The notes beneath the pieces are model-generated. The model had not been told where the DNA came from. It was given only the letters and a program-made list of their open reading frames with translations, and did no database searches. The position numbers were made by a program, and so were the translations under genes. A stretch of 60,804 bases of DNA from an uncultured Acetatifactor sp. (GTDB lineage: Bacteria > Bacillota > Clostridia > Lachnospirales > Lachnospiraceae): positions 1-60,804 of the forward strand of contig CAKRRS010000007.1 of the NCBI GenBank assembly GCA_934394665.1. Direction: 5' to 3'. This document shows, piece by piece, positions 25,419-34,041 of the stretch (its first letter is position 1; every line of letters begins with the position of its first letter).

Positions 25419-27689
25419 TTGAACGAAAACGCAGCACTGGAGACTTTAAAGAATTATTTTGGCTATTCTTCTTTTCGGGAAGGGCAGGAGAAGATTGTCA
25501 CTGCCATTTTGGACGGAAAGGATGTACTGGCTGTTATGCCGACGGGAGCCGGGAAATCCATCTGTTATCAGGTGCCGGCATTGATGCTTCCGGGGATTAC
25601 CATCGTAATATCCCCGTTGATTTCCCTGATGCAGGATCAGGTGAAATCCCTCAATGCGTCAGGAATCCGGGCGGCGTATATCAATTCGTCTCTCAGTGAG
25701 ACGCAGATCACAAAGGCTCTGGAATATGCGGCGCAGGGTGTTTATAAGATCATCTATGTGGCACCGGAACGGTTGGAAACCCGGGAATTCCGGCAATTTG
25801 CAGAGCGTGTTGACATTTCTATGGTCACTGTGGACGAAGCACACTGCATCTCCCAGTGGGGACAGGATTTCAGACCGAGTTATTTGAAAATCGTTGATTT
25901 TGTGAACAGTTTGTCCGACCGCCCGATTCTGAGTGCATTCACAGCGACAGCCACGGAGGAAGTGAAGACGGATATTGCCTGCATCTTAGGACTTCGTGAT
26001 CCTGCTGTTGTGGTAACCGGTTTTGACCGCCCCAACCTATACTATCGTGTGGAGAGTATCAGAACAGCAAAGGGAAAAGAGGAATTTCTTGCGGATTACA
26101 TAGAAAAGCATCCGGATGAGAGTGGAATTATCTATTGCGCCACCAGAAAAAATGTGGACGCAGTGTATGAGCTGCTTTTAAATAAGGGGGTTCCGATTGC
26201 ACGCTATCATGCCGGAATGAACAGCGAGGAGAGAAAAGCAAGTCAGGATGATTTCATCTATGACCGGCTGTCTGTGATCGTCGCGACCAATGCATTTGGC
26301 ATGGGAATCGATAAATCCAATGTCAGGTATGTCATTCATTATAATATGCCGCAGAGCATGGAAAACTATTATCAGGAAGCCGGACGTGCCGGAAGAGATG
26401 GCGAGACCTCTCAGTGTATCCTGTTATTTTCCCAGCAGGATATTATGATCAACCGCTTTTTGCTGGAACAAAAAGATTTTTCCGAGGTATCACCGGAAGA
26501 TGCCGAACTGATCCGCCAGAGAGATGCCAGACGTTTACAAGTGATGGAAGGCTACTGCCGGACGACATCGTGCCTGAGGAACTATATTTTGGAGTATTTC
26601 GGGGAGAAAGTAAGCGTGCCTTGCGACAACTGCGGAAATTGTCACAGAGAATATCAGCAGGTGGATATGACGGCAGAGGCAAAATGGGTCATTAACTGCA
26701 TCGCCGAGACGAAGGGCCGATACGGGCAAAATATCGTAATCGGTACGTTGCTGGGAGCTAACCGTGCCCGGCTGAAGGAACTGGGGACGGTAAATTACAA
26801 ATCCTACGGAGCTTTAAAAGAGAAGACAGAAGCCGAACTCAAGAACCTGTTAAGCGAGCTGATCCTGGAAGGGTATGTCGTACAGACGCAGGATCAGTAC
26901 AGTGTTCTAAGAATCGGCAAGATAGAACCGCTGCGGAATCCGGATGCCAAAGTGATCGTGAAGGTGCATGAGGAAGAGAAGTCTGCACGCAAAACTTCGG
27001 AAAGAAAAAGAAGAAGCACCGATGCGCTTACAGGAGCCGGTTATGAACTGTTTGAAAAATTGCGGAGTCTCAGGCTGGAGATTGCAAGAAAAGAGGCAAT
27101 GCCGCCGTATATTATATTCAGTGACAAGACCCTGATCGATATGTGTGTCAAATTGCCGCAAAGTGTTGATGATATGCAGAATGTCTCCGGTGTAGGCACT
27201 GTAAAGTGCCAAAAATACGGGGAAGCGTTTGCACAAGTAATCCGCGATTATCTGCATCTTCACCCGGATGCTGTGTGCAGCATGGCGCAGGAGCCGGCGG
27301 AAGATTCTTCTGTCGGACAGCAAACACGGACAGCAAAGAAGTCCAAGAAAACAAAAACAGAGTTCTATCTTATGGAAAAGGATGCAGAATCTTTTCGATA
27401 TGCAGAGCTTTATTACATCAGTGAGATCAAAGAGGAATTGAATCGTATCTGTACCACAGAAAATGTCAAAAAAGTCACCGTCTCGTCCATTTGGCAGTAT
27501 TTAATGGAGGAAGGTTATACAGAAGAGATTGACCATAATGGTTCTTATAGCAAGGTACAGACGCAGAAAGGTCTGGATGCCGGAATTGTGACGGTAGAGA
27601 AGACAAGCGCCTCCGGATTTCAGTATACTCTTTTGCAATATCCCCCGGTGATTCAACAGATCATTGTGAGGCATTTTGTACAGAAATAA
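25419..27689 (+). CDS. recQ: ATP-dependent DNA helicase RecQ
   Basis: A 756-residue 3'-5' helicase for recombination and replication repair. The TTG start at 25419 is chosen because AGGGGAGG lies 7 bases upstream. The RecQ motif 0 (FGYSSFREGQ, 14-23), motif I PTGAGKS (41-47), DEAH (139-142) with the aromatic-rich loop SQWGQDFRPSY, motif III AFTATAT and motif VI QEAGRAGRD are all present. The RQC zinc site is visible (YCRTTSCLRNYIL and CDNCGNC). An HRDC domain (FEKLRSLRLEIARKEAMPPY) follows, then a winged-helix-like tail of about 120 residues beyond the usual end. This is the first clear core gene after the accessory region. Confidence 0.95.
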   Translation: MNENAALETLKNYFGYSSFREGQEKIVTAILDGKDVLAVMPTGAGKSICYQVPALMLPGITIVISPLISLMQDQVKSLNASGIRAAYINSSLSETQITKALEYAAQGVYKIIYVAPERLETREFRQFAERVDISMVTVDEAHCISQWGQDFRPSYLKIVDFVNSLSDRPILSAFTATATEEVKTDIACILGLRDPAVVVTGFDRPNLYYRVESIRTAKGKEEFLADYIEKHPDESGIIYCATRKNVDAVYELLLNKGVPIARYHAGMNSEERKASQDDFIYDRLSVIVATNAFGMGIDKSNVRYVIHYNMPQSMENYYQEAGRAGRDGETSQCILLFSQQDIMINRFLLEQKDFSEVSPEDAELIRQRDARRLQVMEGYCRTTSCLRNYILEYFGEKVSVPCDNCGNCHREYQQVDMTAEAKWVINCIAETKGRYGQNIVIGTLLGANRARLKELGTVNYKSYGALKEKTEAELKNLLSELILEGYVVQTQDQYSVLRIGKIEPLRNPDAKVIVKVHEEEKSARKTSERKRRSTDALTGAGYELFEKLRSLRLEIARKEAMPPYIIFSDKTLIDMCVKLPQSVDDMQNVSGVGTVKCQKYGEAFAQVIRDYLHLHPDAVCSMAQEPAEDSSVGQQTRTAKKSKKTKTEFYLMEKDAESFRYAELYYISEIKEELNRICTTENVKKVTVSSIWQYLMEEGYTEEIDHNGSYSKVQTQKGLDAGIVTVEKTSASGFQYTLLQYPPVIQQIIVRHFVQK

Positions 27690-27766
27690 AAATTCAACCA
27701 CCGGTTGCTTTACGTAAATGTCAAACCATGCGTCTGATGTCCGGAAGCGATAAAGATAATCAATGA

Positions 27767-27819
27767 AATGTTAACCGACACAAATATAGGTTGACAATTA
27801 CAAAATACCATGCTATTCT
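27767..27819 (+). promoter_or_regulatory. bioY promoter with BirA-type operator
   Basis: AATGTTAACC (27767-27776) and GGTTGACAAT (27789-27798) are inverted half-sites like the biotin repressor BirA box. The right half overlaps the -35 TTGACA (27791-27796), which is 17 bases from an extended -10, TGC TATTCT (27814-27819). BirA-biotinyl-AMP binding would block the promoter when biotin is plentiful. The 12-base spacer between halves is slightly short. Confidence 0.7.
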
Positions 27820-27869
27820 GACAGAGGTTTTTACAAAAGACATCTGATAGAAAGGCATGGTTTTTTATT

Positions 27870-28430
27870 ATGACAACACAGACAACAACGAGAAGCAAGA
27901 CTTATGACATGGTGTACATTGCAGTATTTGCGGTACTGATCGCAATCTGCTCCTGGATTTCCATTCCGATGACAGTACCTTTTACCCTGCAGACCTTCGC
28001 GGTATTCCTGGCAGTAGGTGTGCTGGGCGGTAAGAGAGGAAGTCTTGCGGTATTGGTATATATTTTACTCGGTACGGTAGGCATCCCTGTATTCGCAGGA
28101 TTCTCCGGCGGTATCGGCGTACTGCTCGGCAACACCGGCGGCTACATCGTAGGATTCCTGTTCTCCGCACTGGTAATGTGGCTGATCGAGAAATTCTTCG
28201 GACGCAAGATCTGGGTACTTGGTATCTCCATGGTAGTGGGACTGATTGTCTGCTACGCCATCGGAACCGTATGGTTCATGGTAGTCTATGCGCAGAATGC
28301 CGGCGCAGTAGGACTGGCAACGGTTCTGGGTTGGTGCGTCATTCCCTTCATCATTCCGGATCTCGTGAAGATCGCCTTGGCACTGGCATTGAGCAAGAGA
28401 CTGGGCAAAGTCCTGAAGCTGAATGCATAA
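27870..28430 (+). CDS. bioY: Biotin transporter BioY (ECF S component)
   Basis: A 186-residue membrane protein with six predicted hydrophobic spans. Family signatures are TVPFTLQTFAVFLAVGVLGGKRG near residues 35-57 (fewer than 20 are unique) and the glycine-rich GFSGGIGVLLGNTGGYIVGF loop. BioY binds biotin and imports it alone or with the shared EcfAAT module, which is not in this window. The BirA-type operator upstream supports biotin as substrate. The ribosome site (GAAAGG) is unusually far, about 15 bases from the ATG. Its stop overlaps the next start (TAATG). Confidence 0.9.
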   Translation: MTTQTTTRSKTYDMVYIAVFAVLIAICSWISIPMTVPFTLQTFAVFLAVGVLGGKRGSLAVLVYILLGTVGIPVFAGFSGGIGVLLGNTGGYIVGFLFSALVMWLIEKFFGRKIWVLGISMVVGLIVCYAIGTVWFMVVYAQNAGAVGLATVLGWCVIPFIIPDLVKIALALALSKRLGKVLKLNA

Positions 28431-28831
28431 TGATTGACGAAATGACACAATACAGAATCAGACCGCATCACGGCATGTGCCTCCACTTTTTCGAAGGAAA
28501 AGGCTACAGCGACGGTTTCACCGCACATATGGCAGAAGTGAAGGAACGACTTTCGGGGGAAGATAGTGAGACAGCTCCTGCCACTTTAGTATTGGTGAGA
28601 GAGACCGACGAGATCTGCAGCGCCTGCCCACACAACAAGGCGGGCATATGCGAAGCGGCGGAGAAGGTAGACCGCTATGATCATGGGGTATTACAATATA
28701 CAGGATTGAAGGAAGGACAGCAATTGTCCTTCCACAGCTTTGAGCAGATCGTAGCAGAGAAAATACTGACACCCGGATACGGCAAAGCTATCTGCGGAGA
28801 TTGTCAGTGGAGAGATATCTGCCATAAATAA
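28430..28831 (+). CDS. DUF1284 domain protein
   Basis: A 133-residue cytosolic protein starting at ATG 28430, which overlaps the bioY stop by one base. YRIRPHHGMCLHFFEGKGYS is the DUF1284 N-terminal signature. Cysteine pairs CSACPHNKAGIC and CGDCQWRDIC suggest a metal or iron-sulfur site. Function is unknown; such proteins are often beside bioY in Lachnospiraceae, so it shares the biotin-controlled transcript. A much earlier in-frame start exists inside bioY but has no ribosome site. Confidence 0.8.
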   Translation: MIDEMTQYRIRPHHGMCLHFFEGKGYSDGFTAHMAEVKERLSGEDSETAPATLVLVRETDEICSACPHNKAGICEAAEKVDRYDHGVLQYTGLKEGQQLSFHSFEQIVAEKILTPGYGKAICGDCQWRDICHK

Positions 28832-28833
28832 AA

Positions 28834-28867
28834 GCGCTGTTGCTATCAAGGCAGCGGCGCATATTTT
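28834..28867 (+). terminator. Terminator of the bioY operon
   Basis: A 10-base GC-rich stem (GCGCTGTTGC with GCAGCGGCGC, two G-T pairs), 7-base loop and ATATTTTT tail. Confidence 0.75.
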
Positions 28868-28875
28868 TCCCACTA

Positions 28876-28904
28876 TTGCATTTTGTCACCAACAGAGCTA
28901 GAAT
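28876..28904 (+). promoter_or_regulatory. Promoter of the LysR gene
   Basis: TTGCAT (28876-28881), 17-base spacer, TAGAAT (28899-28904). Confidence 0.55.
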
Positions 28905-28921
28905 AAAACAGTAAAAGCGAC

Positions 28922-28956
28922 AAAGACGTCAGGCATAGATTGCCGGCGTCTTTTTT
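28922..28956 (+). terminator. Terminator-like hairpin in the LysR leader
   Basis: AAAGACG pairs with CGTCTTT, with GGC/GCC inside, followed by a T run to 28956. It lies between the LysR promoter and ATG 28976, so it would act as an attenuator of the regulator gene unless the mRNA starts further on. Confidence 0.55.
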
Positions 28957-28975
28957 GGTGCAGAGGAAATGAGAT

Positions 28976-29917
28976 ATGAACACAAGACAGATGCAATATG
29001 TGATTACGGTAGCGGAAACCCGGAGCTTTTCGGAGGCAGCTGCGAAGCTGATGATCTCGCAGCCTTCCTTGAGCCAATACATTTCCAAACTGGAAGAGGA
29101 AATCGGAGCACAGATCTTTGAGAGAACCATACCGTTAAAAATAACCTATGCCGGAGAGATCTATCTCAAAACGGCAAAAAAGATCCTCATGGAGGAAGCC
29201 GAACTGCAGGACAGACTGTCAGACCTGAAAGGTGGCTTGTCCGGAAAGATAAAAATAGGCACAGGGTATTTGAATGCCGTAACCGTGCTGCCGGAACTGG
29301 TTGCCGAATTTCAACGGGAGTATCCGAATATACAGGTGGAAATCTATGAGGAGACCGAGCCGCAATTAAAATTGCTGGCGGATGAAGGAACGCTGGATCT
29401 GGTCGTGGCGACCAGTAAATTTGATACCGCTACTTATGAAAAAGTATTGTTGGGAGAAGAGGAGTATCTGATTGCGATACCCAAGATTTTTGGGACATTT
29501 AGCGAGGAAAACAGCAGCAAAGGGATTGCGGAGGAGTATCCGGAGCGAGGAGAGCTTTCGACGATCCGCTTTGCGTTGCTGAAAAATATTCCGATGATCC
29601 GCCTACAGCCGAATACTTATATGAGGGAACTTTTGGACAGCCTGTATGACATTAACCATATCCGGCCGCGGAGTACGGTGGAATGTACTTCCGCGCTGGG
29701 AGCCTATAATATGACCAAGGCCGGAGTGGGTGCGACATTGATCTCCTACAGCACCTACCGGATGGATTATTCTTATAAGGTCAACTATTATAAAATCAGT
29801 GATATTGTGAAAAAAAGACAGATTTTTCTAAGCTACAACAAGAGCAAATATCTCAGCAGCCAGACCGGAAAATTTATAGAAATCGGACAAAAATATTATG
29901 AAACGCATTTCAAATAA
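28976..29917 (+). CDS. LysR-family transcriptional regulator
   Basis: A 313-residue regulator. The N-terminal winged helix (MQYVITVAETRSFSEAAAKL, then SQPSLSQYISKLEEEIGAQIF) is the LysR HTH, and the rest is the periplasmic-binding-like effector domain (GKIKIGTGYLNAVTVLPELV). AGAGGAAATGAG precedes the ATG. It is transcribed in the same direction as the transporter operon that starts 198 bases downstream, where an inverted repeat of LysR-box shape lies before a promoter. It probably senses the imported substrate or a degradation intermediate and activates that operon; the ligand is unknown. Confidence 0.9.
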   Translation: MNTRQMQYVITVAETRSFSEAAAKLMISQPSLSQYISKLEEEIGAQIFERTIPLKITYAGEIYLKTAKKILMEEAELQDRLSDLKGGLSGKIKIGTGYLNAVTVLPELVAEFQREYPNIQVEIYEETEPQLKLLADEGTLDLVVATSKFDTATYEKVLLGEEEYLIAIPKIFGTFSEENSSKGIAEEYPERGELSTIRFALLKNIPMIRLQPNTYMRELLDSLYDINHIRPRSTVECTSALGAYNMTKAGVGATLISYSTYRMDYSYKVNYYKISDIVKKRQIFLSYNKSKYLSSQTGKFIEIGQKYYETHFK

Positions 29918-29945
29918 GGTCGAAAGAATAGGAAGAATAGGATAA

Positions 29946-29963
29946 TATAACGAAAAAGTTATA
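29946..29963. promoter_or_regulatory. LysR-type operator candidate
   Basis: TATAAC (29946-29951) and GTTATA (29958-29963) form a perfect inverted repeat with a 6-base centre. It ends 22 bases upstream of the -35 of the transporter operon, an activator-like position. Confidence 0.45.
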
Positions 29964-29985
29964 AGTAAAATAATTGTTTTCGTAT

Positions 29986-30014
29986 TTGATTTTCAGACAT
30001 CGGAGTGTTAGTAT
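29986..30014 (+). promoter_or_regulatory. Promoter of the transporter/hydrolase operon
   Basis: TTGATT (29986-29991), 17-base spacer, TAGTAT (30009-30014). The -35 is weak, in keeping with activator control. Confidence 0.5.
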
Positions 30015-30049
30015 TTATTTCAACAAATCAATATACGCGAACAAACGAA

Positions 30050-30081
30050 GGAGTTTATGCGAAAATGCATAGACTCCTTTT
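30050..30081 (+). terminator. Leader hairpin/attenuator before the binding-protein gene
   Basis: An 11-base stem with one mismatch (GGAGTTTATGC with GCATAGACTCC), 6-base loop and TTTT tail, located inside the leader. It could attenuate or stabilise the mRNA. Confidence 0.5.
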
Positions 30082-30115
30082 GTGTTGCAAGGTTTGGGAG
30101 AAGGAGGAATGTATT

Positions 30116-31351
30116 ATGAGAAAAATAAAGAAATTTGTAGCTGCTTTGTTGACAGGTACCTTATGTGTCACCATGTTTTCCGGATGTGGTGCGGCAGCCG
30201 GTGGCTCATCTGCAGGAAGCAGTGCCGGTGCAGACACCAATGTGATTAAGATCGGATCGGTGCATCCTTTAACCGGTTCTTATGCTTATGAAGCACAGCA
30301 GATCATCAATTCTCAACAGCTTGCCATTGATGAGATCAATGCAGCCGGCGGTATCTCTTCAATGGGAGGCGCCAAACTGGAACTGGTCGTCGGTGACAGC
30401 CAGGCAAGTGCCGATACCGGAGCATCCGAGACCGAAAGACTGATCTCCGAAGGTTGTTCCATCGTAACAGGAACCTTCCAATCCGGTGTAACACTGACCT
30501 GTATGCAGAAGGCAGAACAGAACGAGGTGCCGTTCCTGGTAACAGTAAGTAACAATGTGGCAATGTTTGAAAACGGTTTTGAATGGTGTTTCCGGATTCA
30601 GCCCAATGCAGATGTATATGCGAACGATTTCATACAGTATATTTCAGAGATCAAAACAGACGATATCAAAACCGCAGTGCTGATTCATGAAGATTCTCTG
30701 ACCGGTACGGACACCGGCGACATCATTGCAAACAATATGGCATCTACCGGAATCGAACTTTTGGACAGAATTACTTATTCCGCCAGCACTTCTACTTTAA
30801 GTACAGAAGTTACAAAGCTGGCTGACCTGCAGCCGGATCTGCTGATCACCATTGGCTATTTTGCAGATACTTCGCTTCTGGTCAAAGAGTTGAATGAGAG
30901 AGGCATCAAATTCAAGATGGTATGCGGCGTATCAAACGGCGGAATTTCCGATAGCAAATTCATTGAAGATTTTGGCGACAGTGTAGAGAATTTCCTGGAT
31001 CTGAATTATCGTTTTAATCCGAACAGCGATAAGACCAAAGCATTGTTAGAGTCTTATAAGGCTACCTATGGTGACGACATGTCAGTCCATGCAGTATGGG
31101 GATATGAGAGCATTTACGTCATTGCAGATGCTTTGGAGAGAGCCGGATCTTCAGATCCCAAAGCTTTGAGAGATGCTCTGAAGGAGACGGATATCGAAGA
31201 CCATGTTCTGGCACAGTCCGGTTCTATTATCTTCGATGAGAAGGGGGAAAACATCAACGCAGCCGGTGTTCTGGTACAGATTCAGGATGGCAAGCATGTT
31301 GTGGTCTATCCTATAGAATTTGCGGAATCTGAATTGAGATACAACGAATAA
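30116..31351 (+). CDS. Branched-chain-amino-acid-type ABC transporter substrate-binding lipoprotein
   Basis: A 411-residue protein from ATG 30116, with AAGGAGG 8 bases upstream. The N-terminal signal peptide ends in the lipobox FSGC, so it is a membrane-anchored lipoprotein. The body is a type I periplasmic-binding fold of the LivJ/AmiC group (IKIGSVHPLTGSYAYEAQQ, then GCSIVTGTFQSGVTL). Relatives bind branched-chain amino acids, urea, short amides or aromatic acids. Next to a hydantoinase-like enzyme and an amidase, a cyclic or linear amide is the better guess. A longer upstream frame would run through the leader hairpin and is not used. Confidence 0.9.
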   Translation: MRKIKKFVAALLTGTLCVTMFSGCGAAAGGSSAGSSAGADTNVIKIGSVHPLTGSYAYEAQQIINSQQLAIDEINAAGGISSMGGAKLELVVGDSQASADTGASETERLISEGCSIVTGTFQSGVTLTCMQKAEQNEVPFLVTVSNNVAMFENGFEWCFRIQPNADVYANDFIQYISEIKTDDIKTAVLIHEDSLTGTDTGDIIANNMASTGIELLDRITYSASTSTLSTEVTKLADLQPDLLITIGYFADTSLLVKELNERGIKFKMVCGVSNGGISDSKFIEDFGDSVENFLDLNYRFNPNSDKTKALLESYKATYGDDMSVHAVWGYESIYVIADALERAGSSDPKALRDALKETDIEDHVLAQSGSIIFDEKGENINAAGVLVQIQDGKHVVVYPIEFAESELRYNE

Positions 31352-31376
31352 AAATGAGCGATAGGAGGTAATTGCT

Positions 31377-32240
31377 ATGAATGCATTTTTTCAAGCGTCC
31401 ATAGACGGAATTTTGATGGGCGGTGTGTATGCGCTGGCGGCACTCGGAATTTCATTGATCTTCGGTGTTATGAAAATCACGAACTTTGCGCATGGTGCAT
31501 TGATCACTGTCGGAATGTATGTGACATTTGAGTTTTGTGTCTTATTAGGGATTACCCCGTATGTCGCGCTTCCCATGGTGATTGTCGTAATGTTTGTGAT
31601 CGGCTATCTGATTCAGAAATTTTTCTTAAACCCTCTGATGGGGGTAGCCGGTCACAACCAGCTGCTTTTGACGCAAGGTCTCTCGATTGTCATTGAGAAT
31701 CTGATTCTTGTATTGTTCAGTGCCAATTATAAGTCGGTTACGGTACCCGGTTTTGAGACGGCAATCAGCCTTGGCAGTATTACGATCAACAAACCGAAAC
31801 TGGTAGCCTTTCTGTTTGTAGCACTGATTTCCGCAGCAATTTATCTGCTTTTGGAGAAGACAGATCTGGGCAGGGCAATCCGGGCAACCTCAGTGCAACC
31901 GGATGGCGCCACCCTGATGGGAATCGTGGTTCCCAGGATCAATCAGATCGCATTCGGACTTGGCATCGTATGTGCCGGTGTGGCCGGTGCACTTCTGACA
32001 CCGACGCAGTATATTTATCCTACCAGCGGCAATTCCTACTCTTTGAAATGCTTTGTAATCGCGGTATTTGGTGGACTGGGAAATATCTGGGGAGCCATTC
32101 TGGCAGGCTTGATCATTGGTGTGGTGGAATCCTTTTCCGCATTATACCTTGGAGGCTCCTGGAGTGAATTGGTAGTATATCTGATTTTTATTTTAACATT
32201 AATCATTAAGCCGACCGGTTTATTAGGAAAGAAGGGATGA
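31377..32240 (+). CDS. Branched-chain-type ABC permease (LivH-like)
   Basis: A 287-residue inner-membrane permease with eight or so hydrophobic spans. DGILMGGVYALAALGISLIF at the N-terminus and the C-terminal AVFGGLGNIWGAILAGLIIG are family signatures of the HAAT class. It forms the translocation pore with the LivM-like protein encoded next. AGGAGG ribosome site; one base separates it from the next gene. Confidence 0.92.
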   Translation: MNAFFQASIDGILMGGVYALAALGISLIFGVMKITNFAHGALITVGMYVTFEFCVLLGITPYVALPMVIVVMFVIGYLIQKFFLNPLMGVAGHNQLLLTQGLSIVIENLILVLFSANYKSVTVPGFETAISLGSITINKPKLVAFLFVALISAAIYLLLEKTDLGRAIRATSVQPDGATLMGIVVPRINQIAFGLGIVCAGVAGALLTPTQYIYPTSGNSYSLKCFVIAVFGGLGNIWGAILAGLIIGVVESFSALYLGGSWSELVVYLIFILTLIIKPTGLLGKKG

Positions 32241-32241
32241 T

Positions 32242-33270
32242 ATGAATATTCTTGGAGGTTTTCTTAAAAAAGCGACCGTTTCCACCAGCAACGGCAAGAT
32301 GACAGTGCAACAGATCGTCATCGTTGCGCTGGTAAGTCTGCTGATTTTGCTTACCCCACAGTTTTTGAGCAATTATCGGTTGAATCTGATCATATCCATT
32401 CTGACAGCTGCCTATTTTGCACAGTGCTGGAACCTGATGAGTGGTTATACCGGACAGTTTTCTTTCGGACATGCAGTATTTTATGGGCTTGGAGCCTATA
32501 CTTCCAGTATTTTATTTGTGGATTTCGGAGTGAATCCATGGATTGGTCTGGTATGTGGGATGCTGGTCGCCGGAATTGTGGCAGCGGGAATCGGCTATCT
32601 GTCTTTTCATTATAACCTGAAGGGTGATTACTTTGCACTTGCTACCATGGCTTTTTGCGAAATCTTCCGTGTCATTTTTAAAAATACCAAATTCCTGCAT
32701 GCAGCCAGTGGTGTATCCATTCCGTTCAGCAAGGATATTGCATTGATGCAGTTTGGCAGCAAATCAGGGTTCCTTTATGTGGCATTTATTATGCTCGCTG
32801 TCATTACCTTTGGACTTTATAAGATCCGTCGGACCAAGATGGGACTGTACTTTGTCGCTGTCCGTGAGAATGAGGATGCGGCGAGAGCTCTCGGAATCAA
32901 TGCTTTTAAGTACAAGATGATTGCATTGATCGCAAGTGCCATGCTTTCCGCAGTCGGCGGTACCTTTTACGCACAGTATTATTTGTACATAGATCCTTCG
33001 ATCGCTTTTGGCAATACCGTATCGGTATCAGCAATCACACCCTGTATCATTGGTGGCGTGGGAACGGTATTCGGACCGATTATCGGTGCGGCAATCATCG
33101 AACCGATTTCCGAGATCACCAACGCAGCATTATCCAATTATGTAGGAATGAACATGGTAGTGTATGGCTTGATTCTGGTCGTTGTCATTATGGTGATGCC
33201 AAAGGGCGTGATTGGTCTGGTGCAGGAACTGAAGGTAAAGTATGCAAAAAACAAGGTGACGGAGGTGTAA
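32242..33270 (+). CDS. Branched-chain-type ABC permease (LivM-like)
   Basis: A 342-residue membrane protein, second permease of the HAAT transporter. LMSGYTGQFSFGHAVFYGLGA is the LivM signature, with VRENEDAARALGIN as the cytoplasmic coupling loop and GGVGTVFGPIIGAAII near the C-terminus. It lies three bases before the ATPase gene, consistent with one transcript. Confidence 0.92.
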   Translation: MNILGGFLKKATVSTSNGKMTVQQIVIVALVSLLILLTPQFLSNYRLNLIISILTAAYFAQCWNLMSGYTGQFSFGHAVFYGLGAYTSSILFVDFGVNPWIGLVCGMLVAGIVAAGIGYLSFHYNLKGDYFALATMAFCEIFRVIFKNTKFLHAASGVSIPFSKDIALMQFGSKSGFLYVAFIMLAVITFGLYKIRRTKMGLYFVAVRENEDAARALGINAFKYKMIALIASAMLSAVGGTFYAQYYLYIDPSIAFGNTVSVSAITPCIIGGVGTVFGPIIGAAIIEPISEITNAALSNYVGMNMVVYGLILVVVIMVMPKGVIGLVQELKVKYAKNKVTEV

Positions 33271-33273
33271 GTT

Positions 33274-34005
33274 ATGGCAGTATTGTTAAAAGCAGTGAAA
33301 GTAACGAAGAAGTTTGCCGGACTTACCGCAGTCGATTCGGTAGACCTTGAGATCAGAGAAGGGGAAATCGTCGGTCTGATCGGTCCCAATGGCGCAGGAA
33401 AGACGACTTTTTTCAACTCCATCACAGGATTCTATCCGGCTACCTATGGAAGCGTAGAATTTGATGGTCATGACATTACTAAGAGGACAACCTATCAGAA
33501 CTGTAAGGCCGGCATGGCAAGAACCTTCCAGATCGTACAACCCTTTGGACAGTTGACCTCTCTGGAAAATGTCATGGTAGGTGCATTCAACCGGGAAAAA
33601 TCTTATGCGCAGGCAGAAAAAGTAGCACGGGAAATGATCTGCTTTGTGGGAATGGAAGATAAGATGCATGCCATTGTAGCGGATCTGACGATTGGAGACC
33701 AGCGGAAACTGGAGATGGCGAGAGCACTTGCGACCAAGCCGAAGCTGCTTTTGTTAGACGAAGTAATGGCAGGACTTACCCCGACAGAGATAGAGGACTG
33801 CGTGGAACTGGTACGCAAGATCCGTGCTTCCGGCGTAACGATTTTGATGATTGAACATATTATGGCAGCCTTGATGCAACTGTCAGACAGGGTTGTGGTG
33901 CTCGATCACGGAAAATTGATCGCCGAAGGCACACCACAGGAGATCACCCGGAATGAACGCGTTATCGAATCCTATCTGGGAAGTGCTTATAAAAAGGAAG
34001 CGTGA
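33274..34005 (+). CDS. ABC transporter ATPase (LivG-like)
   Basis: A 243-residue ATP-binding subunit. Walker A GPNGAGKTT lies at residues 36-44, the LivG-type Q-loop region at GMARTFQIVQPFGQLTSLEN, a degenerate signature LTIGDQRKLEMARAL and Walker B LLLLDEVMAGL. The signature normally reads LSxGxQR; here Thr-Ile replaces the usual start, which is common in LivG. It pairs with the LivF-like ATPase downstream. Confidence 0.92.
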   Translation: MAVLLKAVKVTKKFAGLTAVDSVDLEIREGEIVGLIGPNGAGKTTFFNSITGFYPATYGSVEFDGHDITKRTTYQNCKAGMARTFQIVQPFGQLTSLENVMVGAFNREKSYAQAEKVAREMICFVGMEDKMHAIVADLTIGDQRKLEMARALATKPKLLLLDEVMAGLTPTEIEDCVELVRKIRASGVTILMIEHIMAALMQLSDRVVVLDHGKLIAEGTPQEITRNERVIESYLGSAYKKEA

Positions 34006-34041
34006 TTGGAGCAGATCAGGAAAAATAAGGGAGGAAGGACT

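Noticed and set aside
30005..30115. Longer start for the binding-protein gene
   Set aside because: The extension runs through the leader hairpin and would hide the lipoprotein signal; ATG 30116 has AAGGAGG.
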